Assembly (NCBI GenBank): GCA_002338715.1
Contig: DDIR01000057.1
Span: 1,491 to 31,989, forward strand
DNA length: 30,499 nt
Source of the DNA: Phycisphaerales bacterium UBA1845
GTDB lineage: Bacteria > Planctomycetota > Phycisphaerae > UBA1845
Direction of reading: 5' to 3'
In this document: in pieces, positions 16,759 through 24,745 of the stretch
Position numbering within the stretch: position 1 is the stretch's first letter
Layout of the letters: each line of letters begins with the position of its first letter
Program-made: the position numbers and the translations under genes
The notes under the pieces: generated by a model
The model's database searches: none
What the model was told of the DNA's origin: nothing
What the model saw: only the letters and a program-made list of their open reading frames with translations

Positions 16759-18594
16759 TTATTCGACCGTGACGCTCTTCGCCAGGTTTCGCGGTTTATC
16801 GACGTTGCATCCGCGCAGGATAGCCGCATGGTACGCAAGAAGTTGCAACGGAATCACGGTCAACAGCGGCTGCAACGGTTCGGGCGTATCCGGCACGCTG
16901 ATGACGTGCTGTGCGAGCTTTGGAACCTGCGTATCGCCTTCGGTTGCAACGGCAATCACATGACCACCGCGCGAGCGAACTTCTTCGATGTTGCTGAGGA
17001 TCTTGCTGTACTGCGATCCCTTGGTGGCGATGAAGACGACCGGCATGCCTTCTGAAATCAGGGCGATGGGGCCATGTTTCATCTCAGCCGCGGGGAGTCC
17101 TTCCGCATGGATGTAGCTGATTTCCTTGAGCTTGAGCGCGCCTTCGAGTGCGACGGGATAGTTGTATCCACGACCGAGATACAACCAGTTTTCCTTTTCC
17201 ATGTTCGCGAGGGCGACGTCTTTGATCATGCTGTTTTGTTCCAGAATCGTCTCGATGTGCCCTGGAATCTTGGTCAGTTCTTCGAGGAAATGATCCAGTG
17301 CACGCTGCGACATGTGACGCCGACGGGCGAGGTAAAGCGTCAGCAGCGTCATGACCATGACCTGACCGGTGAATGCCTTGGTGCTGGCCACACCGGTTTC
17401 CGGTCCGACGTGCAGGTAGATACCGGCATCGGTTTCGCGGGCGATCGACGAACCGACCACGTTGACGATACCGAGCGTGGTCGCGCCGCGCTGTTTGGCC
17501 TCGGAAAGTGCAGCCAAGGTGTCGCTCGTCTCACCACTTTGCGAGACGACAAGCACCATCGTTCCGTCGTTGATGATTGGATTGCGATATCGAAACTCGC
17601 TGGCGTACTCGGTTTCTGCCGGTGTGCGTGCAAGGTCTTCGAGAAGGTATTCGCCGACCTGGGCGGCGTGCCATGCGGTACCACAGCCAGCCAGGATAAA
17701 ACGTTTGGCGCGAACCAGTTCGCGTGAGTAATCGCTAATGCCTCCGAGATAGACGGCGCCTTCGCGAACGTCGACACGACCTTTCATGCAAAGCTCGAGC
17801 ATACGCGGTTGCTCAAAGATTTCTTTTTCCATGAAGTATTCGTGACCGCCCAACTCGATTTGATCGAGCGTCCATTCGACTTCTTCGACGTCCTTGGTGA
17901 CGGGGATGTCGTCGAGTGTGGTGGTGCGGAAACCTTCGGGCGAGATGCGCGCCATCTCGTTGTCGTCAAGGTAGATGACTTGCGACGTGTGTTCGAGGAC
18001 GGCGGCTGCGTCTGAGGCGATGACGTATTCATCCTGACCGACGCCAACGATCAACGGGCTGCCTTTGCGGGCTGCAACAAGAACGCCGGGTTCTTTGGAC
18101 GACATCGCGACGATGCCATAGGTTCCCTGCACGTCGAGCAGGGCGGTGCGAACGGCTTTCTGCAGGTCGTCTTTGTAGTGAAAATCGATCAGGTGGGCGA
18201 TCGTTTCGGTGTCGGTTTCGGATTTAAAGATAACGCCTTTTTGTTCGAGAAAGGTCCGAAGCGATCGGTAGTTTTCAATGATGCCGTTGTGAACGACCGC
18301 GAGGGAACCGTCGGCGCTGCAATGCGGGTGGGCGTTGGTATCGTTGGGGGCGCCGTGTGTTGCCCAGCGGGTATGGGCGATACCGCTGTGTCCGACCATC
18401 GATTCGGCGCCGGATTCCTTGATGATGTGTTCAAGGGCCGAGACCCTGCCAGCCGACTTTCGCGTGATGATCTTGCCATGTCGGTGGATGGCGACACCGG
18501 CTGAATCGTAACCGCGGTATTCAAGCCGCTTAAGCCCTTCCAGTAAAACGGGGAGCGCTTCTTTGCCGCCGACGTATCCGATAATCCCGCACAT
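16759..18594 (-). CDS. glmS: GlmS, glutamine--fructose-6-phosphate aminotransferase
   Basis: GlmS converts fructose-6-phosphate and glutamine to glucosamine-6-phosphate, the committed step toward UDP-GlcNAc. The start is set at ATG 18594, because the next residue is the essential N-terminal Cys nucleophile (MCGIIGYVG). The open frame to 18663 would bury it. AGGGG lies 8-9 nt upstream. The 611-residue length is normal. Domains: class II glutamine amidotransferase (residues 1 to about 230, with RGYDSAG, HTRWATHG and NGIIENY), then two SIS isomerase domains (GCGTAWHAA, SQSGETSDTL, ASTKAFTGQ, AEGLPAAEMKHGPIALI) and the C-terminal DKPRNLAKSVTVE. No glmS ribozyme was recognised upstream. Its product feeds the MurA-MurB-MurC-MurG pathway encoded at the left of the window. 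Confidence 0.97.
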   Translation of the reverse strand: MCGIIGYVGGKEALPVLLEGLKRLEYRGYDSAGVAIHRHGKIITRKSAGRVSALEHIIKESGAESMVGHSGIAHTRWATHGAPNDTNAHPHCSADGSLAVVHNGIIENYRSLRTFLEQKGVIFKSETDTETIAHLIDFHYKDDLQKAVRTALLDVQGTYGIVAMSSKEPGVLVAARKGSPLIVGVGQDEYVIASDAAAVLEHTSQVIYLDDNEMARISPEGFRTTTLDDIPVTKDVEEVEWTLDQIELGGHEYFMEKEIFEQPRMLELCMKGRVDVREGAVYLGGISDYSRELVRAKRFILAGCGTAWHAAQVGEYLLEDLARTPAETEYASEFRYRNPIINDGTMVLVVSQSGETSDTLAALSEAKQRGATTLGIVNVVGSSIARETDAGIYLHVGPETGVASTKAFTGQVMVMTLLTLYLARRRHMSQRALDHFLEELTKIPGHIETILEQNSMIKDVALANMEKENWLYLGRGYNYPVALEGALKLKEISYIHAEGLPAAEMKHGPIALISEGMPVVFIATKGSQYSKILSNIEEVRSRGGHVIAVATEGDTQVPKLAQHVISVPDTPEPLQPLLTVIPLQLLAYHAAILRGCNVDKPRNLAKSVTVE

Positions 18595-18829
18595 GTGTTG
18601 GACCCCTGTTGTCTGAATATGCCTGAAAAGGCAGAGGCAATGACACCAAAACCCCTTGCCCAATGACCCATTATTCGAGAGTTGCCAACGCGTTGCAACG
18701 AGTTGGGCATTCCCTTTAACGTTCTTCGACCAATGAGAGTTCGTCGTGATGCTAAGATCAAAAAGCGTATCAAATCGCGGTGCGGATTACCGTTGTTATG
18801 GGGCCTTGGCAATCGAATTACCTGCTCCG

Positions 18830-18858
18830 ATAATGTTTATAGAAGTTTGAATCGGCAA
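18830..18858 (-). promoter_or_regulatory. Candidate glmS promoter
   Basis: On the minus strand, TTGCCG (18858-18853) is separated by 17 nt from CATTAT (18835-18830), and TATAAA lies within the spacer. This would give a 5' leader of about 230 nt for glmS. It is a motif-based guess. Confidence 0.3.
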
Positions 18859-19124
18859 TTGAATTAATCGACTATTTCGATTCTCATGGAGAAATATTCG
18901 AAGGCGTCGCCCGGTTGGCCGATTTGCCGTCACCGATCGGTGCAATGATGCAGTGGGCGGTTCCACGGTGCAGGGTCGAATTGCAAACGACAACGCCGGA
19001 CCGATTGAGAAAAATTGCGGTGGTTGGTTTTGAAGTTTGGTGGAGTCTGGGTGATTGCGGTCCTACAAGAATATGGGTCAGGTTCGTGCGAACCGGTAAG
19101 TGGCGGGATAAGTATGGGCCGCCC

Positions 19125-19180
19125 TGGTTGGTGGTTGGTGGTTGGTGGTTGGTGGTTGGTGGTTGGTGGCTGGTGGGTGG
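19125..19180 (+). repeat. Eight-copy heptamer tandem repeat (TGGTTGG)
   Basis: Six perfect TGGTTGG units are followed by TGGCTGG and TGGGTGG: 56 bp, exactly eight heptamers. The G strand contains GGTTGGTGGTTGG, which can form two-tetrad quadruplexes. The array lies in the divergent region and about 165 bp upstream of the cyclo-ligase start. Copy number may vary between strains. Confidence 0.9.
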
Positions 19181-19298
19181 CTGCCGGGTGGCTGCATCAA
19201 TCATCAATCGCATGAATTGCCAGTCGCCGCGACATTACCGCGATGGGCTAACGCCCACGCCGCAATCGCGCCGATAGTTGGAATCACTCAGGGCTTTG

Positions 19299-19332
19299 TG
19301 TATCGGGCAACGAGGTGTATCGGGCAACGAGG
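19299..19332 (+). repeat. 17-bp perfect tandem duplication at a ribosome-binding region
   Basis: TGTATCGGGCAACGAGG occurs at 19299-19315 and again immediately at 19316-19332. The second copy contributes to AGGAG (19330-19334), the likely ribosome-binding site for the GTG at 19345. Confidence 0.9.
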
Positions 19333-19344
19333 AGTTGATCAGAG

Positions 19345-19929
19345 GTGAAGAAAGAGCTTCGACAAAAAATACGTCGAATGCTGGAATCGATGCCCCAAGC
19401 GGAGATGGCCGCTAAGTCTGCCTTGGCGATGGATCATTTGACGGGGACCAGCGAGTACGCCCGTGCGCAGATCATCATGGTGTACCTTTCGCTTCCAACA
19501 GAGATTGACACGACCGGTATCGTGCTCCGCGCGTGGCAGGATCACAAGCGCGTCTTGGCGCCGCGCATCAGTTGGGAACAGCGCCGCATGATGCCGACCG
19601 AAATCCGATCGCTGACGAGCGACCTTGTCGAGACGTCGATGGGACTGCGCGAACCGGTCTCGGGGCCACCCATTCCGATTTCGCTGATCGACATGGTCAT
19701 CGTTCCCGGTTTGGCGTACGACACCCAGGGCAATCGTCTGGGCAGGGGGCGGGGATTCTACGACCGATTTCTGGCCCATCCCGAGTTCATGGGCGTGACC
19801 TGCGGATTCTCGTTTGAGGATCAGGTTCTTAAAGAAGTACCAGCCGAACCGCTGGATCGCCCGGTATCGATGTTGGTCACTGACAAAAAAGTCCGGCGAT
19901 TCGCCCGCAGGGCCAAGGCTGCCCGCTAG
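19345..19929 (+). CDS. 5-formyltetrahydrofolate cyclo-ligase
   Basis: The enzyme converts 5-formyl-THF to 5,10-methenyl-THF with ATP, salvaging a storage folate. The 194-residue product has the usual basic start (KKELRQKIRRML), the strand AQIIMVYLSLPTEIDT, the phosphate-binding region DMVIVPGLAYDTQGNRLGRGRGFYDRFL (G133-R141 is GRGRGFYDR, against the family GRGGGYYDR), and GFSFEDQVL...VPAEPLDRPV near the end. Its length is typical. The start is GTG 19345, with AGGAG 10 nt upstream lying in a 17-bp duplicated segment. An ATG at 19378 is possible but would trim the conserved first helix. Downstream, plus-strand transcription could run to the terminator at 20254-20284 and include the structured region before it. 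The enzyme family is certain; regulation is unknown. Confidence 0.93.
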   Translation: MKKELRQKIRRMLESMPQAEMAAKSALAMDHLTGTSEYARAQIIMVYLSLPTEIDTTGIVLRAWQDHKRVLAPRISWEQRRMMPTEIRSLTSDLVETSMGLREPVSGPPIPISLIDMVIVPGLAYDTQGNRLGRGRGFYDRFLAHPEFMGVTCGFSFEDQVLKEVPAEPLDRPVSMLVTDKKVRRFARRAKAAR

Positions 19930-20094
19930 TTTCCCGCATCAGCCACAACTTCACACAACTGAACATGACCGCAACGTTTCGGAAGTGGTACCAATATGGA
20001 GCCGCCAATGCGCGCAATTTCTTTACCGACCTGACCTAAGCGCAATCTCCGGTCGAACGCATTTTTTGGCTGGTATCGCCTGGATTCATTGGGC

Positions 20095-20100
20095 TAGAAT
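20095..20100 (+). promoter_or_regulatory. Candidate -10 element of a small RNA
   Basis: TAGAAT at 20095-20100 is a good -10 match and precedes the structured segment. No strong -35 is seen; TGGTAT at 20071-20076 with an 18-bp spacer is the nearest option. Confidence 0.3.
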
Positions 20101-20284
20101 AGCCGAAAGAGGCATGTCGTCGGGCCCTTAGGCAGCCCGCCCTTTCAGGTCAAATTGAAACAGCAAGAACAAAGGCGCACGTCGTGCATGGTGGCGGGGC
20201 GCCCACTTAAAATCCCATAATCCATCCGTTCCCCCCATCGGATGGAACCCCAAGGCCCGGTCACCCCACCGGGCCTACTTTTTT
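20101..20284 (+). ncRNA. Candidate structured small RNA with C-rich loops
   Basis: This non-coding segment of about 180 nt contains five successive hairpins. CGGGC (20121-20125) pairs with GCCCG (20135-20139). TTTCA (20143-20147) pairs with TGAAA (20156-20160). GGCGC (20174-20178) can pair with GCGCC (20199-20203), competing with an inner GCAC-GTC-GTGC. TCCATCCG (20221-20228) pairs with CGGATGGA (20239-20246) around a ten-base loop containing six C. The terminator is last. The final two loops are C-rich (CCCCCC and CACCCC), as in small RNAs that pair with Shine-Dalgarno sequences. I do not recognise it as 6S, SRP, tmRNA or RNase P RNA. It could instead be a structured 3' UTR of the cyclo-ligase mRNA. 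The 404-bp gap (19930-20333) has no other gene. Confidence 0.45.
20254..20284 (+). terminator. Strong intrinsic terminator (plus strand)
   Basis: GGCCCGGT (20254-20261) and ACCGGGCC (20268-20275) form a perfect 8-bp GC-rich stem with loop CACCCC. TAC and six T follow (20279-20284). No T-run is present for the opposite strand, so it serves plus-strand transcription only and not the convergent arginine deiminase gene. Confidence 0.88.
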
Positions 20285-20333
20285 GTACCCATCGTGTTGC
20301 GGATTGGAATTGCCGCGCGACGTTGCGAATGAT

Positions 20334-21560
20334 TCACTGCGATTTTGCATGGCGTCGGCGTAGCGGCATGGTCATGCACCGCGGACCACCCAATCCGCGC
20401 ACCAGTTCCGAACCTTGGATGTTCAAACATTCGATCCCGGCATCGTTGAGGGCTGCGATGGTGCGCTCATTGCGATCGTATCCGATGACTTTGCGCGGAC
20501 CGACGGCGAAAACGTTGGTGCCATCGGTGCGCTGCTCGCGCGACGCGTAGTGTTCGTCACCGCCAGCCGTCTCGATGATTTTGACCTCCTGACCAAACTC
20601 ATCGCTCAGGATTCTGTGCAGGTTTCGAGATTCGGGTTTCCGGATGACTTCGCCCGGTGCGCCGCTTTCAAATCGCATGATCTCGGAAATACCCTCCATC
20701 ACGCCCGGATACCAGACCACCGTTGCATAATCGACAATCGTAAAGACCGTATCGAGATGCATGAACAAACGCTCGGTGGGAATCGGGATCTCGTAATAGC
20801 GCCGCACCTTGCCAACGTCGAAAGCCTTTTGGGCCAATACTTCGATCGTCTCAGAGCGCGTGCGTTCGCTGGCGCCGACGAGCACCGATTCTTCGTTCAA
20901 GACGATGATGTCGCCGCCTTCAATCGTGAACGGTCGATCTTCGGTCGGGGAGTTGGAACCACCAAATGTGATTCTGTGTCCCGCGAATTTCGGATGGTGC
21001 TCAAAGATCGCGCGGGTCATGATCGTCTCCCGCAAGCGACGAACGTAATGCATCTTGCATGAGATAACCGACTCGCGCACGACGACGGCTGGGTCGCGGG
21101 TGAAATATGCGTTCGGTGTCGGCCCGATCAGAACACCGCCGTTCGGCGACGTTTGTGGAATCCGCTTGCCCACCAGCTTTTGATATTCCTGCACCGTCAA
21201 ACCCGTGAACAGAATTTGCAAAAGTGCGTCATTGGGAATCAGGGATTCGTTCAGCAGATCCGGTGCGATTGCCGGAACGTTCTCCGCCCGGCAGATCGTT
21301 TCGATCAGGATGCGTTTGGCTTCCGGGTTGTCGTTCAGCAGTTCGCCGAGGAGGTGTTCAAGATAGATGACTTCGATGCCCTGGTTCCGCATCGTTTCGC
21401 AGAAGGCGTCGTGCTCTTCCTGCATCCGCCGCAGATAGGGGATGTCCTCAAAGAGGTATTCCACCATGTTGTCGTGCGTCAGGCGGTCGATTTCCGGGCC
21501 CGGACGATGGACCATTACCGCTTCGAGTGGGTCATACTCGTTCAGAATGTTCAGTTGCAC
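20334..21560 (-). CDS. arcA: Arginine deiminase
   Basis: The enzyme hydrolyses L-arginine to citrulline and ammonia, the first step of the arginine deiminase pathway. The 408-residue product shows the guanidino-modifying enzyme fold signatures. The N-terminal block is LNEYDPLEAVMVHRPGPEIDRLTHDN. FTIEGGDIIVLNEESVLVGASERTR carries the catalytic Glu and Asp. MHLDTVFTIVD carries the catalytic His. The C-terminal RGLGGPRCMTMPL has the nucleophile Cys395. Length matches bacterial ArcA. The start at ATG 21560 fits the family N-terminus. No arcB, arcC or arcD lies within the window, so it would act alone or with distant partners. It converges with the plus-strand terminator region. Arginine deiminase is well supported; another amidinotransferase-fold activity is less likely. 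Confidence 0.93.
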   Translation of the reverse strand: MQLNILNEYDPLEAVMVHRPGPEIDRLTHDNMVEYLFEDIPYLRRMQEEHDAFCETMRNQGIEVIYLEHLLGELLNDNPEAKRILIETICRAENVPAIAPDLLNESLIPNDALLQILFTGLTVQEYQKLVGKRIPQTSPNGGVLIGPTPNAYFTRDPAVVVRESVISCKMHYVRRLRETIMTRAIFEHHPKFAGHRITFGGSNSPTEDRPFTIEGGDIIVLNEESVLVGASERTRSETIEVLAQKAFDVGKVRRYYEIPIPTERLFMHLDTVFTIVDYATVVWYPGVMEGISEIMRFESGAPGEVIRKPESRNLHRILSDEFGQEVKIIETAGGDEHYASREQRTDGTNVFAVGPRKVIGYDRNERTIAALNDAGIECLNIQGSELVRGLGGPRCMTMPLRRRHAKSQ

Positions 21561-21816
21561 AATCTAGCCCCTGGGGACAATCGGATCCTTCCGGTGCATA
21601 TCCTATGCAGAATCCAGCCGCATACAATCCGGCTTCTATTGCGGTGTTTGCCCTCAGGCAAGCGCCACCCGATTCTTGAATCGCCAGAAATTCGCATCAA
21701 GTCCTCGAAAAATCGATTTGTGTGAAAGATTGGCGCCCCCTCATGACCAAGTCCGGGTAGCCGAACGTCCGGGCGTTGGGCAACGGATTGGGGCTTTACA
21801 GTATTGGGGGTTGGCG

Positions 21817-22863
21817 ATGCGATTGAACGGTTCGACAATTGGGGCCTCGATGATGACGCTGGTGCTCGGGGTGGGTTATGGAATGGCCCGCGCCGATCAG
21901 CTTTTGATGGAGGATGGCCGCATCCTGACCGGGACGGTATCGCGATCGGGCAGCACCTATCAACTGGTGAATTCCAACGGGACCGCGACGGATTATCCGA
22001 AGGACGAGGTCGACCGCTGGGTGGATGTCGCCGAAGTCACGCCAACCGATGCGCTGGCGATGATCCGCGAACTCAACGATCTGGCGATGCCGGTTTTGAC
22101 CGCGCAGGAACCAGATCAGTTTTCGTTCCTGACCGAGACTTCGTCCTTTTCGAGCGACCGGGCATTCGACTCCGAGTCGTCTTCCGGTTTTGCCAACGGC
22201 CGACTTCGACTGGGACGAAGAAGCAGAAGCAACCTGACCATTTCTGCCGGAATCGAAGCCGATCGATTTTCCGCACGCGATTCGCAGGATGCCGAAACCG
22301 TCGATTCAGTGCGCCGCGACAAGGACATCGACAACGTGTTCATCGATGAGTGGGCGCGCTACACCGCGTTGTTCGCCGCACTGGAAAAGGACCCGCGCTA
22401 TCTCTCGTTGACCGATCGGAGGCGCAACAGCGACTCGCTAGCCGACTATTCGCGACGACCGCCGGAGCAGTTTGAAAGCAGCGCCGACGCACTGCGCAAT
22501 GCACTGGCCAGCGTGCGCGCTTGTCTTAAAGCTGCCGGCGATACGCAGGAGCGAATTCGGGCGATTCCCGTGCAAGCGGTCAACGATGAAGAGGATATCC
22601 AGGACTTGGAGATCCGGTTGGCCGACGCCCGCGCCGACCTCGACCGTGCACCCTTTTCCAAGCGCCTCGAACGGCGAGTGCATAACCTCGAAGACCGCTT
22701 GCGGAAGCGGGTCAGCCGCATCGAATTGGACGCCCAGCGCAATGCCCGCGTGGTCGAGCGGAAGATCAACGACTTCGCCCGCAAGCGGCAGAATGCCATC
22801 AGCCAGTTGCAGGCCGTCGAGACGCTCCTGAACCAGGATGCGCAGGTTGCACCGACGCCGTAA
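21817..22863 (+). CDS. Exported coiled-coil protein, unknown function
   Basis: This is a 348-residue product starting at ATG 21817, with GGGGG (21806-21810) as ribosome-binding site. The frame is open from 21676, but the upstream part has no signal-peptide logic. Residues 1 to about 26 form a signal peptide ending in MARA. The mature N-terminus, DQLLMEDGRILTGTVSRSGSTYQLVNSNGTATDYPKDEVDRWV, is a small beta segment resembling the 'G.v.......y.v....g....p..ev..i' modules found in planctomycete exported proteins. From about 170 on it is charged and helical (DLEIRLADARADLDRAPFSKRLERRVHNLEDRLRKRVSRIELDAQRNARVVERKINDFARKR), a likely coiled coil. No enzyme motif was found. It ends about 100 bp before the tRNA-Ala. 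Confidence 0.72.
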   Translation: MRLNGSTIGASMMTLVLGVGYGMARADQLLMEDGRILTGTVSRSGSTYQLVNSNGTATDYPKDEVDRWVDVAEVTPTDALAMIRELNDLAMPVLTAQEPDQFSFLTETSSFSSDRAFDSESSSGFANGRLRLGRRSRSNLTISAGIEADRFSARDSQDAETVDSVRRDKDIDNVFIDEWARYTALFAALEKDPRYLSLTDRRRNSDSLADYSRRPPEQFESSADALRNALASVRACLKAAGDTQERIRAIPVQAVNDEEDIQDLEIRLADARADLDRAPFSKRLERRVHNLEDRLRKRVSRIELDAQRNARVVERKINDFARKRQNAISQLQAVETLLNQDAQVAPTP

Positions 22864-22964
22864 GGAAGCGGAGAATCGCGGCGAAATGGCCCCGGTGTCG
22901 GTTGACGGATCAACGCATAAACGGTTAAATGCGTAACCGAATTCGGCAAGGGTTCGGGAAATCC

Positions 22965-23037
<73 letters not shown>

Positions 23038-23056
23038 GTTTCATAAACCACGCCGA

Positions 23057-23131
23057 CCCCAAGACTTGGGGGACCTTCCGATTTTCGGGAGCGCGGCCAA
23101 AGACGCAAAATTGCGCGGTGTTACACCGCGC
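23057..23131. promoter_or_regulatory. Two dyads between tRNA-Ala and the integrase gene
   Basis: CCCCAAG (23057-23063) and CTTGGGG (23065-23071) are separated by one base. GCGCGGTG (23113-23120) and CACCGCGC (23124-23131) enclose TTA. They lie 20 and 76 bp after the tRNA end, just before the integrase ribosome-binding site. They are plausible recombinase arm sites, repressor operators or RNA hairpins controlling integrase expression. Confidence 0.5.
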
Positions 23132-23141
23132 TAGCGTATTT

Positions 23142-23146
23142 TGGAG
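23142..23146 (+). promoter_or_regulatory. Shine-Dalgarno that selects the integrase start
   Basis: GGAGG (23142-23146) is 6 nt before ATG 23153. This favours that codon over the TTG at 23141, which overlaps the site. Confidence 0.7.
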
Positions 23147-23152
23147 GTCGCG

Positions 23153-24508
23153 ATGCCCAAGAAATCCATTAAGAAAACCCGTCCACCCGCCTATCGTAAA
23201 CGCAAAGGCTCCACCAAGGCTCTCGTCACGCTGCGCGATGCCGCCACGAAGCGAGCACGTGACTATTGGCTTGGCGAATATGGTTCGCCAGAGAGTCGCG
23301 AACTCTACCATCGCACAATCGCCGCATGGGAGGCCTGCGGAAGACGTTGGCCTGATGTGGACTTGGTCAACGGATGCTCAACTTCACAGGACGGATTGAC
23401 CATCATTGAGGTCATCAACCAATACTGGGGTTGGGCCGAATCGTATTACTCAGCCAGCCACCTTGGCGTGCTTAAACCCGTGCTGCGCTTGCTTCGCAAA
23501 TTCTATGGCATGTCACCGGCAGCGGACTTCGGTCCGAACAAGCTGCGAGCTCTACGCGATGAGATGCTTCGCGGTGACGAAGCAAGCAACCCGCCGCGCG
23601 AGCCATGGTCACGCAACGGAATCAATAAGGCGACGCTACGAATTAGGCATGTCTTCAAATGGGCGGTTGCGCGCGAACTGGTTCCGCCTGGCGTACATCA
23701 AGCGCTATGCACACTCGACCCGCTCAAACGCGGCCGCACATCGGCTCGCGAGAATCCCAAGGTTGCGCCGGCACCGCTACATTTGGTGGAGAGGGCGATG
23801 GAGCAAATGAGCAAGCCGATTCGTGCGTTGGTCGAGTTGCAACTCTTAACCGGGGCGCGCCCAGGCGAATTGCTTCAGTTGCGGCTCACCGACTTGGAGA
23901 CAGACCGCCGCGCGGGCATTTGGACTTACCGCCCGGAAGCGCACAAGAATGCTTACCGCGAGCACGATCGCGTGATCTATTTCGGCCCACGCGCGCAAGA
24001 AGTGCTGCAACCGTTCTTGAGCGATCGATCCACAACAGCCTATCTGTTCAGTCCACGCGACGCGGAAGCGGCCCGGCGAGAAGCACTCTCCGAGAAACGC
24101 ACCACGCCACTTTCATGCGGCAATCGCCCGGGAACGAATCGAAGCCTCGCGCCGAGCCGACAGCCAGGCGAATGCTACACCACCGCCAGCTACCGCCGCG
24201 CCATAACCCGCGCATGCGACGCAGCCTTCCCGCCACCAGTGCCACTGCGCCAGCGCGGCAACGAAACCAAAAAGGAATGGCGAAAACGAATGACGACCAA
24301 GCAGAAAGCAGAGCTGCGCGACTGGCAGCGCGAACATCGCTGGCATCCACACCAATTGCGGCACAACGCGGCGACGCATCTACGACGTGAGTTCGGATTG
24401 GAAGCCGCCCAACTCGCCCTCGGCCACGCCAGCGCCGCCATCACCGACGCGGTCTACGCCGAACGGGACCAGGCCCGGGTGATCGACATCATGCGGCGGA
24501 TTGGCTGA
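23153..24508 (+). CDS. Tyrosine recombinase/integrase
   Basis: This 451-residue site-specific recombinase is probably responsible for integration at the neighbouring tRNA-Ala. Catalytic residues are visible: R236 in LTGARPGELLQL, H400 and R403 in HPHQLRHNAATHL, H425 in ALGHASAAITDAVYAE, and the nucleophile Tyr, probably Y435. The N-terminal half (residues 1 to about 200) is basic and carries the arm- and core-binding domains, with a conserved RHVFKWAVARELVPP helix before the catalytic domain. A positively charged insertion at about 300-390, with RQRGNETKKEWRKRMTTKQKAELRDWQREH, lies between catalytic boxes I and II. The start ATG has GGAGG upstream. Two dyads in the 115-bp tRNA-int gap may be its control sites. 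It marks the left border of a mobile element that continues past the window. Confidence 0.94.
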   Translation: MPKKSIKKTRPPAYRKRKGSTKALVTLRDAATKRARDYWLGEYGSPESRELYHRTIAAWEACGRRWPDVDLVNGCSTSQDGLTIIEVINQYWGWAESYYSASHLGVLKPVLRLLRKFYGMSPAADFGPNKLRALRDEMLRGDEASNPPREPWSRNGINKATLRIRHVFKWAVARELVPPGVHQALCTLDPLKRGRTSARENPKVAPAPLHLVERAMEQMSKPIRALVELQLLTGARPGELLQLRLTDLETDRRAGIWTYRPEAHKNAYREHDRVIYFGPRAQEVLQPFLSDRSTTAYLFSPRDAEAARREALSEKRTTPLSCGNRPGTNRSLAPSRQPGECYTTASYRRAITRACDAAFPPPVPLRQRGNETKKEWRKRMTTKQKAELRDWQREHRWHPHQLRHNAATHLRREFGLEAAQLALGHASAAITDAVYAERDQARVIDIMRRIG

Positions 24509-24648
24509 GGGGGGCAAGGGCGGAGACACAATGGGACTATGGCTTTCTCCTTTACGTTAATGTGACTAGACACCAGTTGAACTTTCCATCAACCGAGTAG
24601 GTTTTCGAGGCTTGGAAACGCTGATTACGCTTTTGCCTCGTAAGCGAA

Positions 24649-24666
24649 ATTCTTCGGCCGAAGAAT
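24649..24666. repeat. 18-bp perfect palindrome downstream of the integrase gene
   Basis: ATTCTTCGG (24649-24657) meets CCGAAGAAT (24658-24666). A 5-bp stem-loop, CGCTT (24629-24633) and AAGCG (24642-24646), precedes it. The palindrome sits between the convergent integrase gene and the minus-strand orphan gene. It could be a protein-binding site or a bidirectional hairpin; the lack of a T-run makes a terminator unlikely. Confidence 0.65.
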
Positions 24667-24745
24667 GCCATGTAGGTGCATCTCAATCACCTGCAACCTA
24701 TGAATGAGACTATCGCTCAGCGCTGACTGAGTTCAGGGGGGCAGG

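Larger units (their letters stand above)
18595..19344. other. Long non-coding region between divergent glmS and 5-FTHF cyclo-ligase genes
   Basis: I support no protein gene in this 750-bp region. The frames through it are artefacts of repeats. It holds a possible glmS promoter (18830-18858), an AT-rich patch near 18830-18895, the TGGTTGG heptamer array (19125-19180) and a 17-bp tandem duplication next to the cyclo-ligase start (19299-19332). Divergent promoters are expected here. Confidence 0.6.

Noticed and set aside
18595..18900. A glmS ribozyme or riboswitch upstream of glmS
   Set aside because: I could not find the conserved ribozyme core or any known aptamer pattern; the region looks like an ordinary promoter/leader.
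18915..19277. Frames rich in Val/Gly/Trp repeats across the heptamer array
   Set aside because: The repeated residues come only from translating TGGTTGG units. There is no ribosome-binding site, and several overlapping frames show the same artefact.
18595..19344. A 6S RNA next to the 5-FTHF cyclo-ligase gene, as in enterobacteria
   Set aside because: The region upstream lacks the long imperfect duplex with central bubble. The structured segment after the gene has independent hairpins instead.
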